IMG/VR virus record: IMGVR_UViG_3300032240_002419
Location: 1-64,000 of that record
From: a virus
Length of the DNA stretch: 64,000 bases
Direction: 5' to 3' (one strand)
In this document: positions 50,255 to 61,789 of the stretch, in pieces
How the letters are laid out: each line of letters starts with the position of its first letter
Position numbering within the stretch: the first letter of the stretch is position 1
Translations under genes and position numbers: made by a program
Notes under the pieces: model-generated
Database searches by the model: none
What the model was told of the DNA's origin: nothing
What the model saw: only the letters and a program-made list of their open reading frames with translations

Positions 50255-50788
50255 TTAAAAGAACCTCACCCAAGAAAAAACTGCTGCAAAAACTAATCCC
50301 GCAACGACAAGTCTTCCGGCAAAGCTGTATGCAGCAAACATCGGGGTCAGCAAAGGGGTCACCATTCCAAGCAAATTAAACACGAAGAGTGCCGACACCG
50401 TGGCCAAAGTAAACCCCAAGAGATTGAGCTTATGATCCCGCTTGGCGATGATCTTTTGATCGGCGATGATCTTGGCATCCTTCGACTCGCTGTCGGCCTT
50501 CCACCAATCACGCTCGGCGATTACTTTGTCAGCAGAAACCTGAACCAAGGCCAATTTCTTTTGAGTAGAGGCTACTTCAGCGCGACCGGCTTGCGCAATC
50601 TTTGCGATCTGTTTACGGGAAACTTCTTTCTGCACCTGCTCGAAGTCTTTGTCGATCGCTGATAGACCCTGCGCGACTGGCGTGGTGTCGACCCGGTGCA
50701 GAGCACGATTAACACAACCCACAAGAGCAAGACTGCCAAAAAGAAGGACGTACGGGAGGAGAACAAGTCGATCATTTAACGTTTTCAT
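50255..50788 (-). CDS. Lipoprotein-like membrane protein of the lysis cluster
   Basis: A 177-residue protein with a lipobox-like LALVGC (Cys25) after a hydrophobic N-terminus. A coiled-coil-like, Lys/Glu/Gln-rich middle (about 45-115) follows, then two membrane segments (LLGFTLATVSALFVFNLLGM; LVVAGLVFAAVFSW). A lipid-anchored N-terminus with membrane segments at the C-terminus could bridge the two membranes, as spanins do. This combination is unusual, so the spanin call is only a suggestion. Confidence 0.5.
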   Translation of the reverse strand: MKTLNDRLVLLPYVLLFGSLALVGCVNRALHRVDTTPVAQGLSAIDKDFEQVQKEVSRKQIAKIAQAGRAEVASTQKKLALVQVSADKVIAERDWWKADSESKDAKIIADQKIIAKRDHKLNLLGFTLATVSALFVFNLLGMVTPLLTPMFAAYSFAGRLVVAGLVFAAVFSWVRFF

Positions 50789-51008
50789 CGGAGGGGCGGG
50801 ACTTGTGTGATATTAACCGACTAAAGATGGCCACTGTCGAAGCACAAATAGAAAACACTGCTGCAAACGCACCCAATACCGCGAAGACGTCCTGAAGCCA
50901 TGGATGGGAAGAGATGTAAGAGGCCTGAGTGGCGGCTACGGAAAGTGAAGCCGATCCCATGGTTGCGGCTATTTCTACTCCGAGAGGAGGAGGTTGTGAG
51001 TGGTTCAT
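50772..51008 (-). CDS. Small membrane protein, second holin candidate
   Basis: A 78-residue protein with one or two hydrophobic segments (ATMGSASLSVAATQASY; VFAVLGAFAAVFSICASTVA), the second followed by a basic tail. Size and topology fit a class II or III holin. It overlaps the next gene of the lysis cluster by 17 bases. Which of the membrane proteins here is the holin cannot be told from sequence. Confidence 0.5.
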   Translation of the reverse strand: MNHSQPPPLGVEIAATMGSASLSVAATQASYISSHPWLQDVFAVLGAFAAVFSICASTVAIFSRLISHKSRPSDENVK

Positions 51009-51075
51009 AAAAAGTCGATACTTTTTTGTCGGCTTCTTCCGGAGGTTTTACCCTCCGGAGAAGAATTGACAAAGG

Positions 51076-51273
51076 TTATTTGCTAAATCGGACGTTAATG
51101 ACCCCCGATCCATCTGGCTGCACATTAACCCCAAGTGCAATCAAATTTGAGAGATCCGACTGACTGGCGGGAAGCGTTAGTAGGGGTTGAAGGGCGGATT
51201 TAAGAGCGGAGATATCCTCCGCGCTCAGTTTAGCAGAAGCCGTAATAGGCTGAGTGTTGAGTTGGATTGACAT
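51076..51273 (-). CDS. Small hypothetical protein
   Basis: A 65-residue protein, MSIQLNTQPITASAKLSAED onward, with a helical middle and a beta end (GVINVRFSK). It begins the lysis cluster after a 138-base gap downstream of the fibre genes. No family recognised. Confidence 0.5.
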   Translation of the reverse strand: MSIQLNTQPITASAKLSAEDISALKSALQPLLTLPASQSDLSNLIALGVNVQPDGSGVINVRFSK

Positions 51274-51411
51274 GATGTGGGTTTGCTGGATTTTATCGGT
51301 TCAGCTTCCGGTTATACAACGATCGAGGTTCCCTCATTCTCTACGCTAAGCTTACGAAGAGAGCTTGGGGTTGCCGTGATCTATGTAAAAGGTTTATTTA
51401 AATTAAATTCA

Positions 51412-51672
51412 CTAGGGAATAGTTAAAGGTTTAAATGCTTCGGCCGGATTTGATCCTAGCAATTCCAAAATCCTAGCGTCTGCTTGTTCTTGAGTCCAGT
51501 TCCCAACAGTGTCGTAGTCTGCTCCACTCCACAAAATCAAAGGTTTTGGTATGCCTCTGAAGATGGCGGAAACGGTTTTCTTAAACGAATTATCAGTAAT
51601 GTAATACTGAGGGTTAACCGGAATTTTAACTTCCGAGATAACTACGTTGAGTTCGGAGGGTAACGTTATCAT
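51412..51672 (-). CDS. Small fibre-region hypothetical protein
   Basis: An 86-residue protein, MITLPSELNVVISEVKIPVN onward, with YITDNSFKKTVSAIFRGIPK and a helical end WTQEQADARILELL. It follows a fibre gene with a 39-base gap. Such small proteins after fibre genes often help fibre assembly. This is inference only. Confidence 0.5.
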   Translation of the reverse strand: MITLPSELNVVISEVKIPVNPQYYITDNSFKKTVSAIFRGIPKPLILWSGADYDTVGNWTQEQADARILELLGSNPAEAFKPLTIP

Positions 51673-51711
51673 AGAACTAAGTATGTGGGTTTGGGGTGGA
51701 GGATTGCAATT

Positions 51712-55504
<3,793 letters not shown>

Positions 55505-55517
55505 TCAAAATTTTTAG

Positions 55518-55552
55518 ATAATCCGACGAAGGATTGAACTTCGCCGGATTAT
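55518..55552 (-). terminator. Strong hairpin between the acidic-protein and fibre genes
   Basis: ATAATCCGACGAAG (55518-55531) pairs with CTTCGCCGGATTAT (55539-55552) over 14 bp, with one G-T pair and a 7-base loop. It lies 8 bases after the leftward acidic-protein stop and 22 bases before the next start. In the leftward RNA the stem is followed by CTAAAAATTTTG, so the U-tract is poor. Termination may be partial. Confidence 0.5.
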
Positions 55553-55560
55553 GCTGATAC

Positions 55561-56088
55561 TTACTTTTTGAACTTTTTAGCCTTGCTCTCGATGGCGCTA
55601 AGGAAATCCTTAGGCTCACCAGCATCGTTGGCCTCGGGTTCTTCGGTCGTGGGTTCAGACTCTTCGTCTTCCTCCATGTCATGAGATTCGGGTTCGGCTC
55701 CAGCTTCTTCTTCAGAAGTCTCCTCTTCAGGAGTTTCTTCAGATTCTTCTTCAGGAGTCTCTTCCTCTTCGCCGTACTCATCGCTGACGGGCGCGCCGTC
55801 AAGTTCGTTGAGAACGAGTTTCCCGTTTTCCATCTTTAGCGTGGCCATTGCGTCGAAAGGCTCACCTTCTTTGACGCCCTCGGGCAGCTTAAAGCCCTCG
55901 GGTTTGGCAAAAGAAAGTTTACCCGTCTTGGACTCGGCCTTTTCATCCTCGACAAAAGGTCCAGAGACGCTCTTGTCTTCGGGTGCTCCGCCAGACATGG
56001 AATTGTTGAGATACTGTTCCATCGGGTTCATGTGCTTGGTTCCTTTTTTGGGTTTACCGCCCATTCCGATGATAAGCATTGTGCCCAT
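55561..56088 (-). CDS. Acidic capsid-associated protein
   Basis: A 175-residue protein. The first 110 residues contain a Gly-rich start (IIGMGGKPKKGTKHMNPMEQ) and a beta-like part. Residues 108-160 are strongly acidic (many Glu). The last 15 residues are basic (SAIESKAKKFKK). It directly follows the major capsid gene. The composition recalls small head proteins, but no family is recognised. An ATG at 56076 (MLIIGMGG) is an alternative start. Confidence 0.55.
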   Translation of the reverse strand: MGTMLIIGMGGKPKKGTKHMNPMEQYLNNSMSGGAPEDKSVSGPFVEDEKAESKTGKLSFAKPEGFKLPEGVKEGEPFDAMATLKMENGKLVLNELDGAPVSDEYGEEEETPEEESEETPEEETSEEEAGAEPESHDMEEDEESEPTTEEPEANDAGEPKDFLSAIESKAKKFKK

Positions 56089-56112
56089 ACGGTTTGGAAA
56101 ATCATCCCCCAG

Positions 56113-56144
56113 TAAGTGCCGGGGCCGTTAAGCCCCAGCACTTA
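56113..56144 (-). promoter_or_regulatory. 13-bp hairpin between the capsid and acidic-protein genes
   Basis: TAAGTGCCGGGGC (56113-56125) pairs with GCCCCAGCACTTA (56132-56144) with one G-T-type mismatch pair and a 6-base loop. In the leftward RNA it begins 15 bases after the capsid stop, and no T-tract follows. Such a hairpin may protect the capsid message 3' end or let some polymerases stop, giving more capsid than downstream protein. Confidence 0.5.
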
Positions 56145-56158
56145 TTTGGGAGGGTGGA

Positions 56159-57637
56159 TTAGGCTACGATGCCGGGCTGATAGCCGCTACCGTCCGTGGT
56201 GTAGCTCATGGTCGGCTGGGCGATAACCTCAGCGGAGCCATGGTACACTGCGTTCAGAACCAGCGGGGTGCTGGCACGCAGGTGGCGGATAACATAACCC
56301 CACTCAGGACGGATCGGCTTCGATCCGGCGCTGAGGATGGCACGGAAGTAACCGATCGTACCATCCGGATTGAGGTCAGGATGGAGGATGTTCTTCCACT
56401 TGAAGTCTCCCATGTAGGAGACCGCATCAAACGTGACGTTTGAACCAGCCGCAGTGATCGGTTTGGGAACGAGGTTAACGAACACATCCTGATGGAAGAT
56501 GATCGTGTCCTCATACGCAGCCGACTCGTAGGCGGTATTGATGTCGTACTTGTATCCCTGCGTAGTCTGCAAAGACTTGTAGGGCAAGCGACGGACGTAG
56601 ATTTTGGTTCCGGTAGCGCCACCAACATTGTTGGATAGGGTAACGTTGGCTCCGGTAACCGTTGCGACAACCGTTCCAAGGGGGATGTTGGTGCCGGAAA
56701 CTTGGTCTCCAACAACAAGATCGCCGGAATTGGCGGTCACGATGGCACTGCCAGAGCTAACGCTAGTGATCGTCACCGCATCGTGGCGAGGACCCCAATC
56801 GTCAACCATGTGGAAGAACCCGGCGTACGAACGCTCAATGCCGAGAGGCGAGAGCAGCTCGTTGACCTTGCTCGACCACCGGTAATCCTGACGGATGTCG
56901 GGATTCTGGGCGATAAGGTTACGGGAAGCCTCAGAGGAGAGGACCGCACCGAAGACGGGGCGGCTATTCTCACGATCGAGGGGGTTATTTCCTGCTCCGT
57001 CGCGGATGAGCTTCATATAAACGCGATCAAGCAGACCCTGAACCAGAATGCTGGTAGGAAGGGTCGTGCTGCTGAACAAGCTATTTTCACCCGAGTTCTG
57101 CACAACGTTACCGTTGCCATCAACGGCAGCGATAATCTTGCCCTGAGAGAGGCGAACAAACTCGTCACGATAACGCTCCTGCCAAGCATAGGAGGTGTTC
57201 TCCTGAAGGATGGCAAAGATGTTGGAGAGCTGCTCTTTCCTCTTCAAGCTGAAGCGCAGGTCGTTCACGGAGAGCTTGGGGCTCTCGAGAGCGGTCTGGG
57301 TCAGGTTGTAAGTGCGGAGCGTCTGGGCGAAGTTAATCACCTGAGCGGAAGGCACAGCGTTGTTACCCCAGCCGCTGCCAGAGGCGACGGTGGTGTTATT
57401 GCTGTAGCTACCATCATTAGCGATGACAGGGTCAATAGCGATTTTGTTCCAGCTCAGAGAGTTCGACGGAAGCGAACGCTCGTAGGTAAGAACGCGAATG
57501 GTGTCACCCATCTCGTCGGGCCAAACGTCTTTCTTGACGAGCTTGAGCCAAGGCGAGGTGTTGAGGGTTTTGCGGTAGATGTCGGGGCCGATACGATTAG
57601 CTTCGTTGATCAGCACCTGTTCGATGTCGTAAGCCAT
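56159..57637 (-). CDS. Major capsid protein
   Basis: A 492-residue protein directly downstream of the scaffold gene, as usual for phage capsid genes. It opens MAYDIEQVLINEANRIGPDI, with a helical N-terminus and an alpha/beta body that suits an HK97-type fold. A Val/Thr-rich insertion (about 290-350; SGSAIVTANSGDLVVGDQVS) looks like an added beta domain. It has its own promoter (57830-57858) and a leader of about 190 bases. The scaffold gene upstream ends in a strong terminator, so the capsid gene is transcribed separately and probably at a high level. Confidence 0.75.
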   Translation of the reverse strand: MAYDIEQVLINEANRIGPDIYRKTLNTSPWLKLVKKDVWPDEMGDTIRVLTYERSLPSNSLSWNKIAIDPVIANDGSYSNNTTVASGSGWGNNAVPSAQVINFAQTLRTYNLTQTALESPKLSVNDLRFSLKRKEQLSNIFAILQENTSYAWQERYRDEFVRLSQGKIIAAVDGNGNVVQNSGENSLFSSTTLPTSILVQGLLDRVYMKLIRDGAGNNPLDRENSRPVFGAVLSSEASRNLIAQNPDIRQDYRWSSKVNELLSPLGIERSYAGFFHMVDDWGPRHDAVTITSVSSGSAIVTANSGDLVVGDQVSGTNIPLGTVVATVTGANVTLSNNVGGATGTKIYVRRLPYKSLQTTQGYKYDINTAYESAAYEDTIIFHQDVFVNLVPKPITAAGSNVTFDAVSYMGDFKWKNILHPDLNPDGTIGYFRAILSAGSKPIRPEWGYVIRHLRASTPLVLNAVYHGSAEVIAQPTMSYTTDGSGYQPGIVA

Positions 57638-57829
57638 AGTGGTGTAAAATGTGATTGCTGGTTAACAGGCTAACCCACCGGATAGTTCCAGTTATAAAAG
57701 TCAGCTTGTTTGTTGGTTTCCCCGCCCCGAGCCAGAAGCAGAGTATTTTAAGCTCTAGAAGTGTTGATCAACGTGATCGAGGCTCACGCCGCCTTTTCCG
57801 AGTTGGGTGCGACTCGGGACGCAAGAGTG

Positions 57830-57858
57830 GTTTAAGCTTACGGGATCATATCTGTCAA
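57830..57858 (-). promoter_or_regulatory. Promoter of the major capsid gene
   Basis: Reading leftward, TTGACA (57853-57858), 17 bases, TTAAAC (57830-57835). The -35 is perfect; the -10 is poor but is shared (TTAAACC) with the promoter at 11460-11488. It lies 12 bases after the terminator, so it starts a new transcript for the capsid and downstream fibre genes. Confidence 0.6.
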
Positions 57859-57870
57859 GCATTTTCCCAC

Positions 57871-57907
57871 AAAAAAGATGTGGCCACTACCTCTCGGCAG
57901 TGACCAC
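57871..57907 (-). terminator. Intrinsic terminator after the scaffold gene
   Basis: In the leftward RNA, GUGGUCACUGCC pairs with GGUAGUGGCCAC (12 bp, two G-U pairs) around a GAGA loop, followed after three bases by six U residues. On the + strand these are 57896-57907, 57880-57891 and AAAAAA at 57871-57876. It is the clearest intrinsic terminator in the window. It ends the terminase-portal-scaffold transcript. Confidence 0.85.
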
Positions 57908-57939
57908 GTAGTCTTATCCGCGACTAGGCGGATAGATAA

Positions 57940-59196
57940 TTATCCCAGATGCTGTTCCAAAGCCTCAAGGAATCCAACATCTTCAGGAACGTCCCTGCTA
58001 GTATCGGAAGATCCGGAACCCGCTTTAGGTGACCCGTTTCGGTACCCGGCAATAGTTTTGTTGGCTTTGTCCAGATCCGCCTTGGCCGCTTGAAGGGCCT
58101 TGAGGATATGGGGCAAAACAGCTCCAGAATGGGCCAGATAGGCCTTCAGGTCGGCAGGCGCAGAAGAGTAATCTCCTTTGGCCAAACGCTTTACGTCAGC
58201 GGCTACCTCTTCATCAGAGAGAACCGGAACCGACTTCTTCAGGTCATTGAAGACTTTTTCGGAAGCCTTCTCGTAAGCGGCCTTAGCCTCGGCAACAGTC
58301 TTCTCGGACTGAGCCTGTTGATTGGCAATTTCAGACTGACGCTGCTGCTCAATCTGGGCCATGCGATCCCTACTGGTGGACTGGTAATAGTCGCGGCGAC
58401 GAATGATTTCGTTGTAGTCATCTGCAGCGGCGTAGAACTTCAGCCGATCGCGTTCGTTCATGTTGGACGCAATGTCCGAAACTAATTCGTTCTGCTTGGC
58501 AGGATCAGATTCGGCAAAAGCGGCCAGCATATCACTAGAATTGAGCTCATACCGAGTAGACAAATCGTTGACAAATCCCATGACATTCACCATGGGTTCG
58601 TAAACGTTTTGTTTGTATTCGGCAGTTGCCTCAACCCGAGAAACAGCCAACTCCTTTTCATACTCTTCGTTGATCTGTTTCAAACGGTCCAGCTCGCTGT
58701 TGTCAGCAGGAGGGGTTGTCTTAAGCTTCTCGATTTCAGACTTAAGTTCCTCAAGCTGCTTCTTGTAGGCGCGATTCTCGTTTCGGAGTTCGCCCCATTT
58801 GACAGCAGCCTTTTCGGTCAAACCTTTAGGAGTTTCCTCGGTGGGAGTCTCTTCGGAATCTTCGGTCTTGGTCTCCTCAGTGGATGCATCTTCCGGAGTT
58901 TCTGTAGTTTCGGGTTCTTCTGCTTTGACGACTTTTGCTGCCTTTTTGACGGATTTTTTGGTCTCTTTTTCCGTCACCGCATCGTTGTTCTCGGCCTGCT
59001 TTTCAGACCGGGTTTTTTCTCCGTCATCAACTTTACCGTATTTAGTGGCTCCGGTATCTTTGTTAATCTGATCCATTGCCGCATCCAACCTACTTGCCCA
59101 ATCGGTATCGGAACCGGTATCGGGAGCAGAAGTTACGGGAGGGGTGACTTGCAGGTCGGCCTGCGATGATGTTTCGACTACAGTTGGGGTTTCCAT
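57940..59196 (-). CDS. Scaffold protein
   Basis: A 418-residue, very acidic protein between the portal and capsid genes. Residues 60-130 are Glu/Thr/Lys-rich and disordered (TETPEDASTEETKTEDSEET). Residues 130-175 and 255-300 look like long coiled coils. Such Glu-rich coiled-coil proteins in this position are capsid scaffolds that guide shell assembly and leave. No protease gene is seen between portal and capsid. The start at 59196 follows an A/C-rich leader. Confidence 0.75.
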   Translation of the reverse strand: METPTVVETSSQADLQVTPPVTSAPDTGSDTDWASRLDAAMDQINKDTGATKYGKVDDGEKTRSEKQAENNDAVTEKETKKSVKKAAKVVKAEEPETTETPEDASTEETKTEDSEETPTEETPKGLTEKAAVKWGELRNENRAYKKQLEELKSEIEKLKTTPPADNSELDRLKQINEEYEKELAVSRVEATAEYKQNVYEPMVNVMGFVNDLSTRYELNSSDMLAAFAESDPAKQNELVSDIASNMNERDRLKFYAAADDYNEIIRRRDYYQSTSRDRMAQIEQQRQSEIANQQAQSEKTVAEAKAAYEKASEKVFNDLKKSVPVLSDEEVAADVKRLAKGDYSSAPADLKAYLAHSGAVLPHILKALQAAKADLDKANKTIAGYRNGSPKAGSGSSDTSRDVPEDVGFLEALEQHLG

Positions 59197-59211
59197 ATTG
59201 GTGGTTTGGGT

Positions 59212-59508
59212 TTACTTTTCTTCAGGTTCCGAGGCGTATTTCCAAGGAACCAAATTGTTTTCTTCCGTAAGTTTCTTGGGCTCGACGGACAGGGATTTCA
59301 AATTCCGTAGGAACTCAAAATACCCCTCACGTTTGGCGTTAAGTAGAGCGTTGTTCTCCAAAAGATTTGGAGTACTCGCGGTATACTTTGTCTTGGGAAG
59401 ACCATGATCCGTCAAAACGGACAGAGCTAATTGCATGGTCGAATCAGAAAGTAGCAAACGAAGGTTCGCTACTAGATCGGGCCTTTCGGCCCACTCTTTG
59501 TAGGTCAT
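59212..59508 (-). CDS. Small protein between portal and scaffold
   Basis: A 98-residue protein, MTYKEWAERPDLVANLRLLL onward. The 'W-x5-L...LLSDSTMQLALSVLTDHGLP' region resembles small phage proteins encoded beside the portal in podoviruses. It may be a helper in head assembly. It sits 17 bases after the portal stop. Function not known. Confidence 0.6.
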   Translation of the reverse strand: MTYKEWAERPDLVANLRLLLSDSTMQLALSVLTDHGLPKTKYTASTPNLLENNALLNAKREGYFEFLRNLKSLSVEPKKLTEENNLVPWKYASEPEEK

Positions 59509-59525
59509 GTAGTTTTTTGGGTTTT

Positions 59526-61745
59526 TTAGACTGACTGCTGACGAATCTTTTGTGCCATTTCTGCGTCGCGAAGGGCAAGCTTTTGTTTTGCTTCTGCAGC
59601 CTCAAGAGCCATTTTTTGTTGATGCCGCTCGGCTTCCAGCTGCATCTCTTGCTGATGTTGTTGCAGTTTGACCTGATCTTCGGCTCCCGAGCCTTGTTGG
59701 GGAGCCCCTTGCTGTTTAGCCTGCTGCGACTGAATCTTTTCGCTGGTCTGCTCAAAAATTTCGGATGATTGCTGCAAGGCTTTCTTCATCTGCCCATATT
59801 CCTGTTTACGGCTGGCATCTTGTGCAATTTGCTCTAGGTGCTGGGTGGCGTGGGGGAAGGCAACCTGTGCATAGGCCACAGCTTGTTGAGGATCGGCCTG
59901 ACCCTGCTTCAGGGCTTCGGCCTGTTGAGCAATATCCTGAATGTGGACCTGAGCATGAACAAAGTGATTCTCGCTCGGGGATACCTGAATTTGTTTGCCC
60001 TGTGCCATAGCAGCGTTTTCGAGCTCTGCAATTTTCTGGTCTACAACGGGTCGGAGGTTGGGTTGCTCGGGAACATACCGATCAACTTGATCATAGCCCA
60101 CTCGAGTAGCAATACGATCGCGGAGAAGGTTGGTACGGCCCTGCTCATCAAACTGACCCATCATCTGCATCATCTCGTCAAAGGCAACCAACCTGAGCTG
60201 ATCACTACCTGCTCCGATTGATCGGACGGCATTAACGGATTCAATCTTCCTGTGAAGCACTTCAAGGGGTACTCCTCTCTCGGTGCAATATTTCCAGAAA
60301 GCCATGACCTGACGACCCCCTCTTTCGTATCCGAGATAATCTTCCCGAGTCGCCCGTTTAAAGCAGCCCCGAAGGAGGCGTTCCCAAGGAGCATAAAACA
60401 ACCCCATGGAGGCCGTAGTAAGATGAGCATCTCCTTGAAGCTGAGCCTGAACCTCAAACTTAGTACGTTCCGTCGAATTGGGGTTTCCAGTAGGTGCCGT
60501 ATAGGCCCCAGCACGACGCTGAAGTTGCTCGGCCATATCCTGCAACACGGGAATGGCGTTCTGACCAAAGTTGGGCAACTGCTTGTCAACAATGTTAACC
60601 CCAGACTGCATGATGGAGAAGGGTCCAAGGTACTCGAACGCCAAATTCTCCAAAGCGTCTTCACTCTCAGGCTGAATCAACAGAGAGCTAGAAAGCATGG
60701 AACCATCAACGAGCTGGCAACGCATTCGGTTGGAAACCTGAATGTGCGGGAAAATTTTATAGCCCAAACCGCGTATACTTTGATAGAAACCGTTAGTTCC
60801 GACGCCGTAAGTAAAAGTTACGAACGCATCGCAAGCTTTACTAAAACGTCCACGCTTTTGATAAAGAAAGTCTTCGTTGCTTCCGTCGGCTAATGAAATG
60901 TAGTGGCTTATGGTGCCGTCGTATTCCTTGACCCACCCGTGGATAACTCGGATTTCGGAACCGGAACCATGAGCCACGAAAAGATCGTTGTTCTTGAGGT
61001 CTTCCTCGTACCGTTCCCAATCTGTAATGTGATATGTGGACTGAGCTCCGGTATTGGCCAAAATGGCTTTTTGAACTTCCTCAATATTCCAGCCTAAAGA
61101 CTTGGCTCGTTCTTGATCTTTAATAAAGTTGTAAAGCTCATGAGCCCGCATAATACGGGGACTTACAGCTACCTCGATGCTGTCCTCGTTGGCCCATGTT
61201 CTACGTGGAATAAGGAAATCTCCGATTTTAGAGACTTGCCAACGCCAATCGTATTCATCTTCCCAGTAATTAATGGAGACGCCATGTTTAACGAAATAGT
61301 TGGCATTCAACATGTAGCGAGGGAAAAACTCATCCCATTCTCGAAGCATTTTGGTAAAGCCCGTCGCAATGATTTGCTCATAGTCGGACTTTTTCTGAGG
61401 GTCTTCTTCCTTAACCCGTACAGAAATCAAATTCTCTACCGAGTTAATGAGGTCGATATACCCAGCAAGAGCGGCCTCAAGCATATACTCCGACTCTCCA
61501 AAATTAAGATTGCATCGACTGGCCATACCTGCCTGACGAAGAATGTTGTCAGCGTACGGGGGAGCCCCATCAAACATGGCGTCCACTTCGGCGCGGTTGC
61601 GAGCATTAACGTCATCAGCCTGCTTGAGCCGTAGATAAACCTGATGCAGGGAATCTGGGTCCCGAATACGACTTGCCGGAGCCGAACCATCGGGATTCAA
61701 ATTGCCAACGAGCGGGTCGTTGATATTAGGGGAAAGATACTCCAT
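59526..61745 (-). CDS. Portal protein
   Basis: A 739-residue protein between the terminase and scaffold genes. LNFGESEYMLEAALAGYIDL, DWRWQVSKIGDFLIPRRTWA, and the Gln-rich coiled C-terminus (about 620-735; QQHQQEMQLEAERHQQKMAL) fit the podovirus head-tail connector. The long Gln-rich barrel-like C-terminus is typical of large portals. The portal ring is the entry for DNA packaging by TerL, encoded just before. The start at 61745 follows a G-poor leader. Confidence 0.8.
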   Translation of the reverse strand: MEYLSPNINDPLVGNLNPDGSAPASRIRDPDSLHQVYLRLKQADDVNARNRAEVDAMFDGAPPYADNILRQAGMASRCNLNFGESEYMLEAALAGYIDLINSVENLISVRVKEEDPQKKSDYEQIIATGFTKMLREWDEFFPRYMLNANYFVKHGVSINYWEDEYDWRWQVSKIGDFLIPRRTWANEDSIEVAVSPRIMRAHELYNFIKDQERAKSLGWNIEEVQKAILANTGAQSTYHITDWERYEEDLKNNDLFVAHGSGSEIRVIHGWVKEYDGTISHYISLADGSNEDFLYQKRGRFSKACDAFVTFTYGVGTNGFYQSIRGLGYKIFPHIQVSNRMRCQLVDGSMLSSSLLIQPESEDALENLAFEYLGPFSIMQSGVNIVDKQLPNFGQNAIPVLQDMAEQLQRRAGAYTAPTGNPNSTERTKFEVQAQLQGDAHLTTASMGLFYAPWERLLRGCFKRATREDYLGYERGGRQVMAFWKYCTERGVPLEVLHRKIESVNAVRSIGAGSDQLRLVAFDEMMQMMGQFDEQGRTNLLRDRIATRVGYDQVDRYVPEQPNLRPVVDQKIAELENAAMAQGKQIQVSPSENHFVHAQVHIQDIAQQAEALKQGQADPQQAVAYAQVAFPHATQHLEQIAQDASRKQEYGQMKKALQQSSEIFEQTSEKIQSQQAKQQGAPQQGSGAEDQVKLQQHQQEMQLEAERHQQKMALEAAEAKQKLALRDAEMAQKIRQQSV

Positions 61746-61789
61746 TTAGGGTAGAATGCCGGTGGTTATGGCTTAGTGTGATTGGGCTG

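Larger units (their letters stand above)
57638..57939 (-). other. Gap between scaffold and capsid genes: terminator, promoter and leader
   Basis: This 302-base gap has no gene. In the leftward direction it holds a hairpin TATCCGC/GCGGATA (about 57914-57933), a full intrinsic terminator (57871-57907), the capsid promoter (57830-57858) and an untranslated leader with hairpin CCGAGT/ACTCGG (about 57797-57816). Nothing else is recognised. Confidence 0.65.

Noticed and set aside
56702-57673. 323-codon open frame on the + strand
   Set aside because: It is antisense to the major capsid gene; no motif and no start context of the local type.
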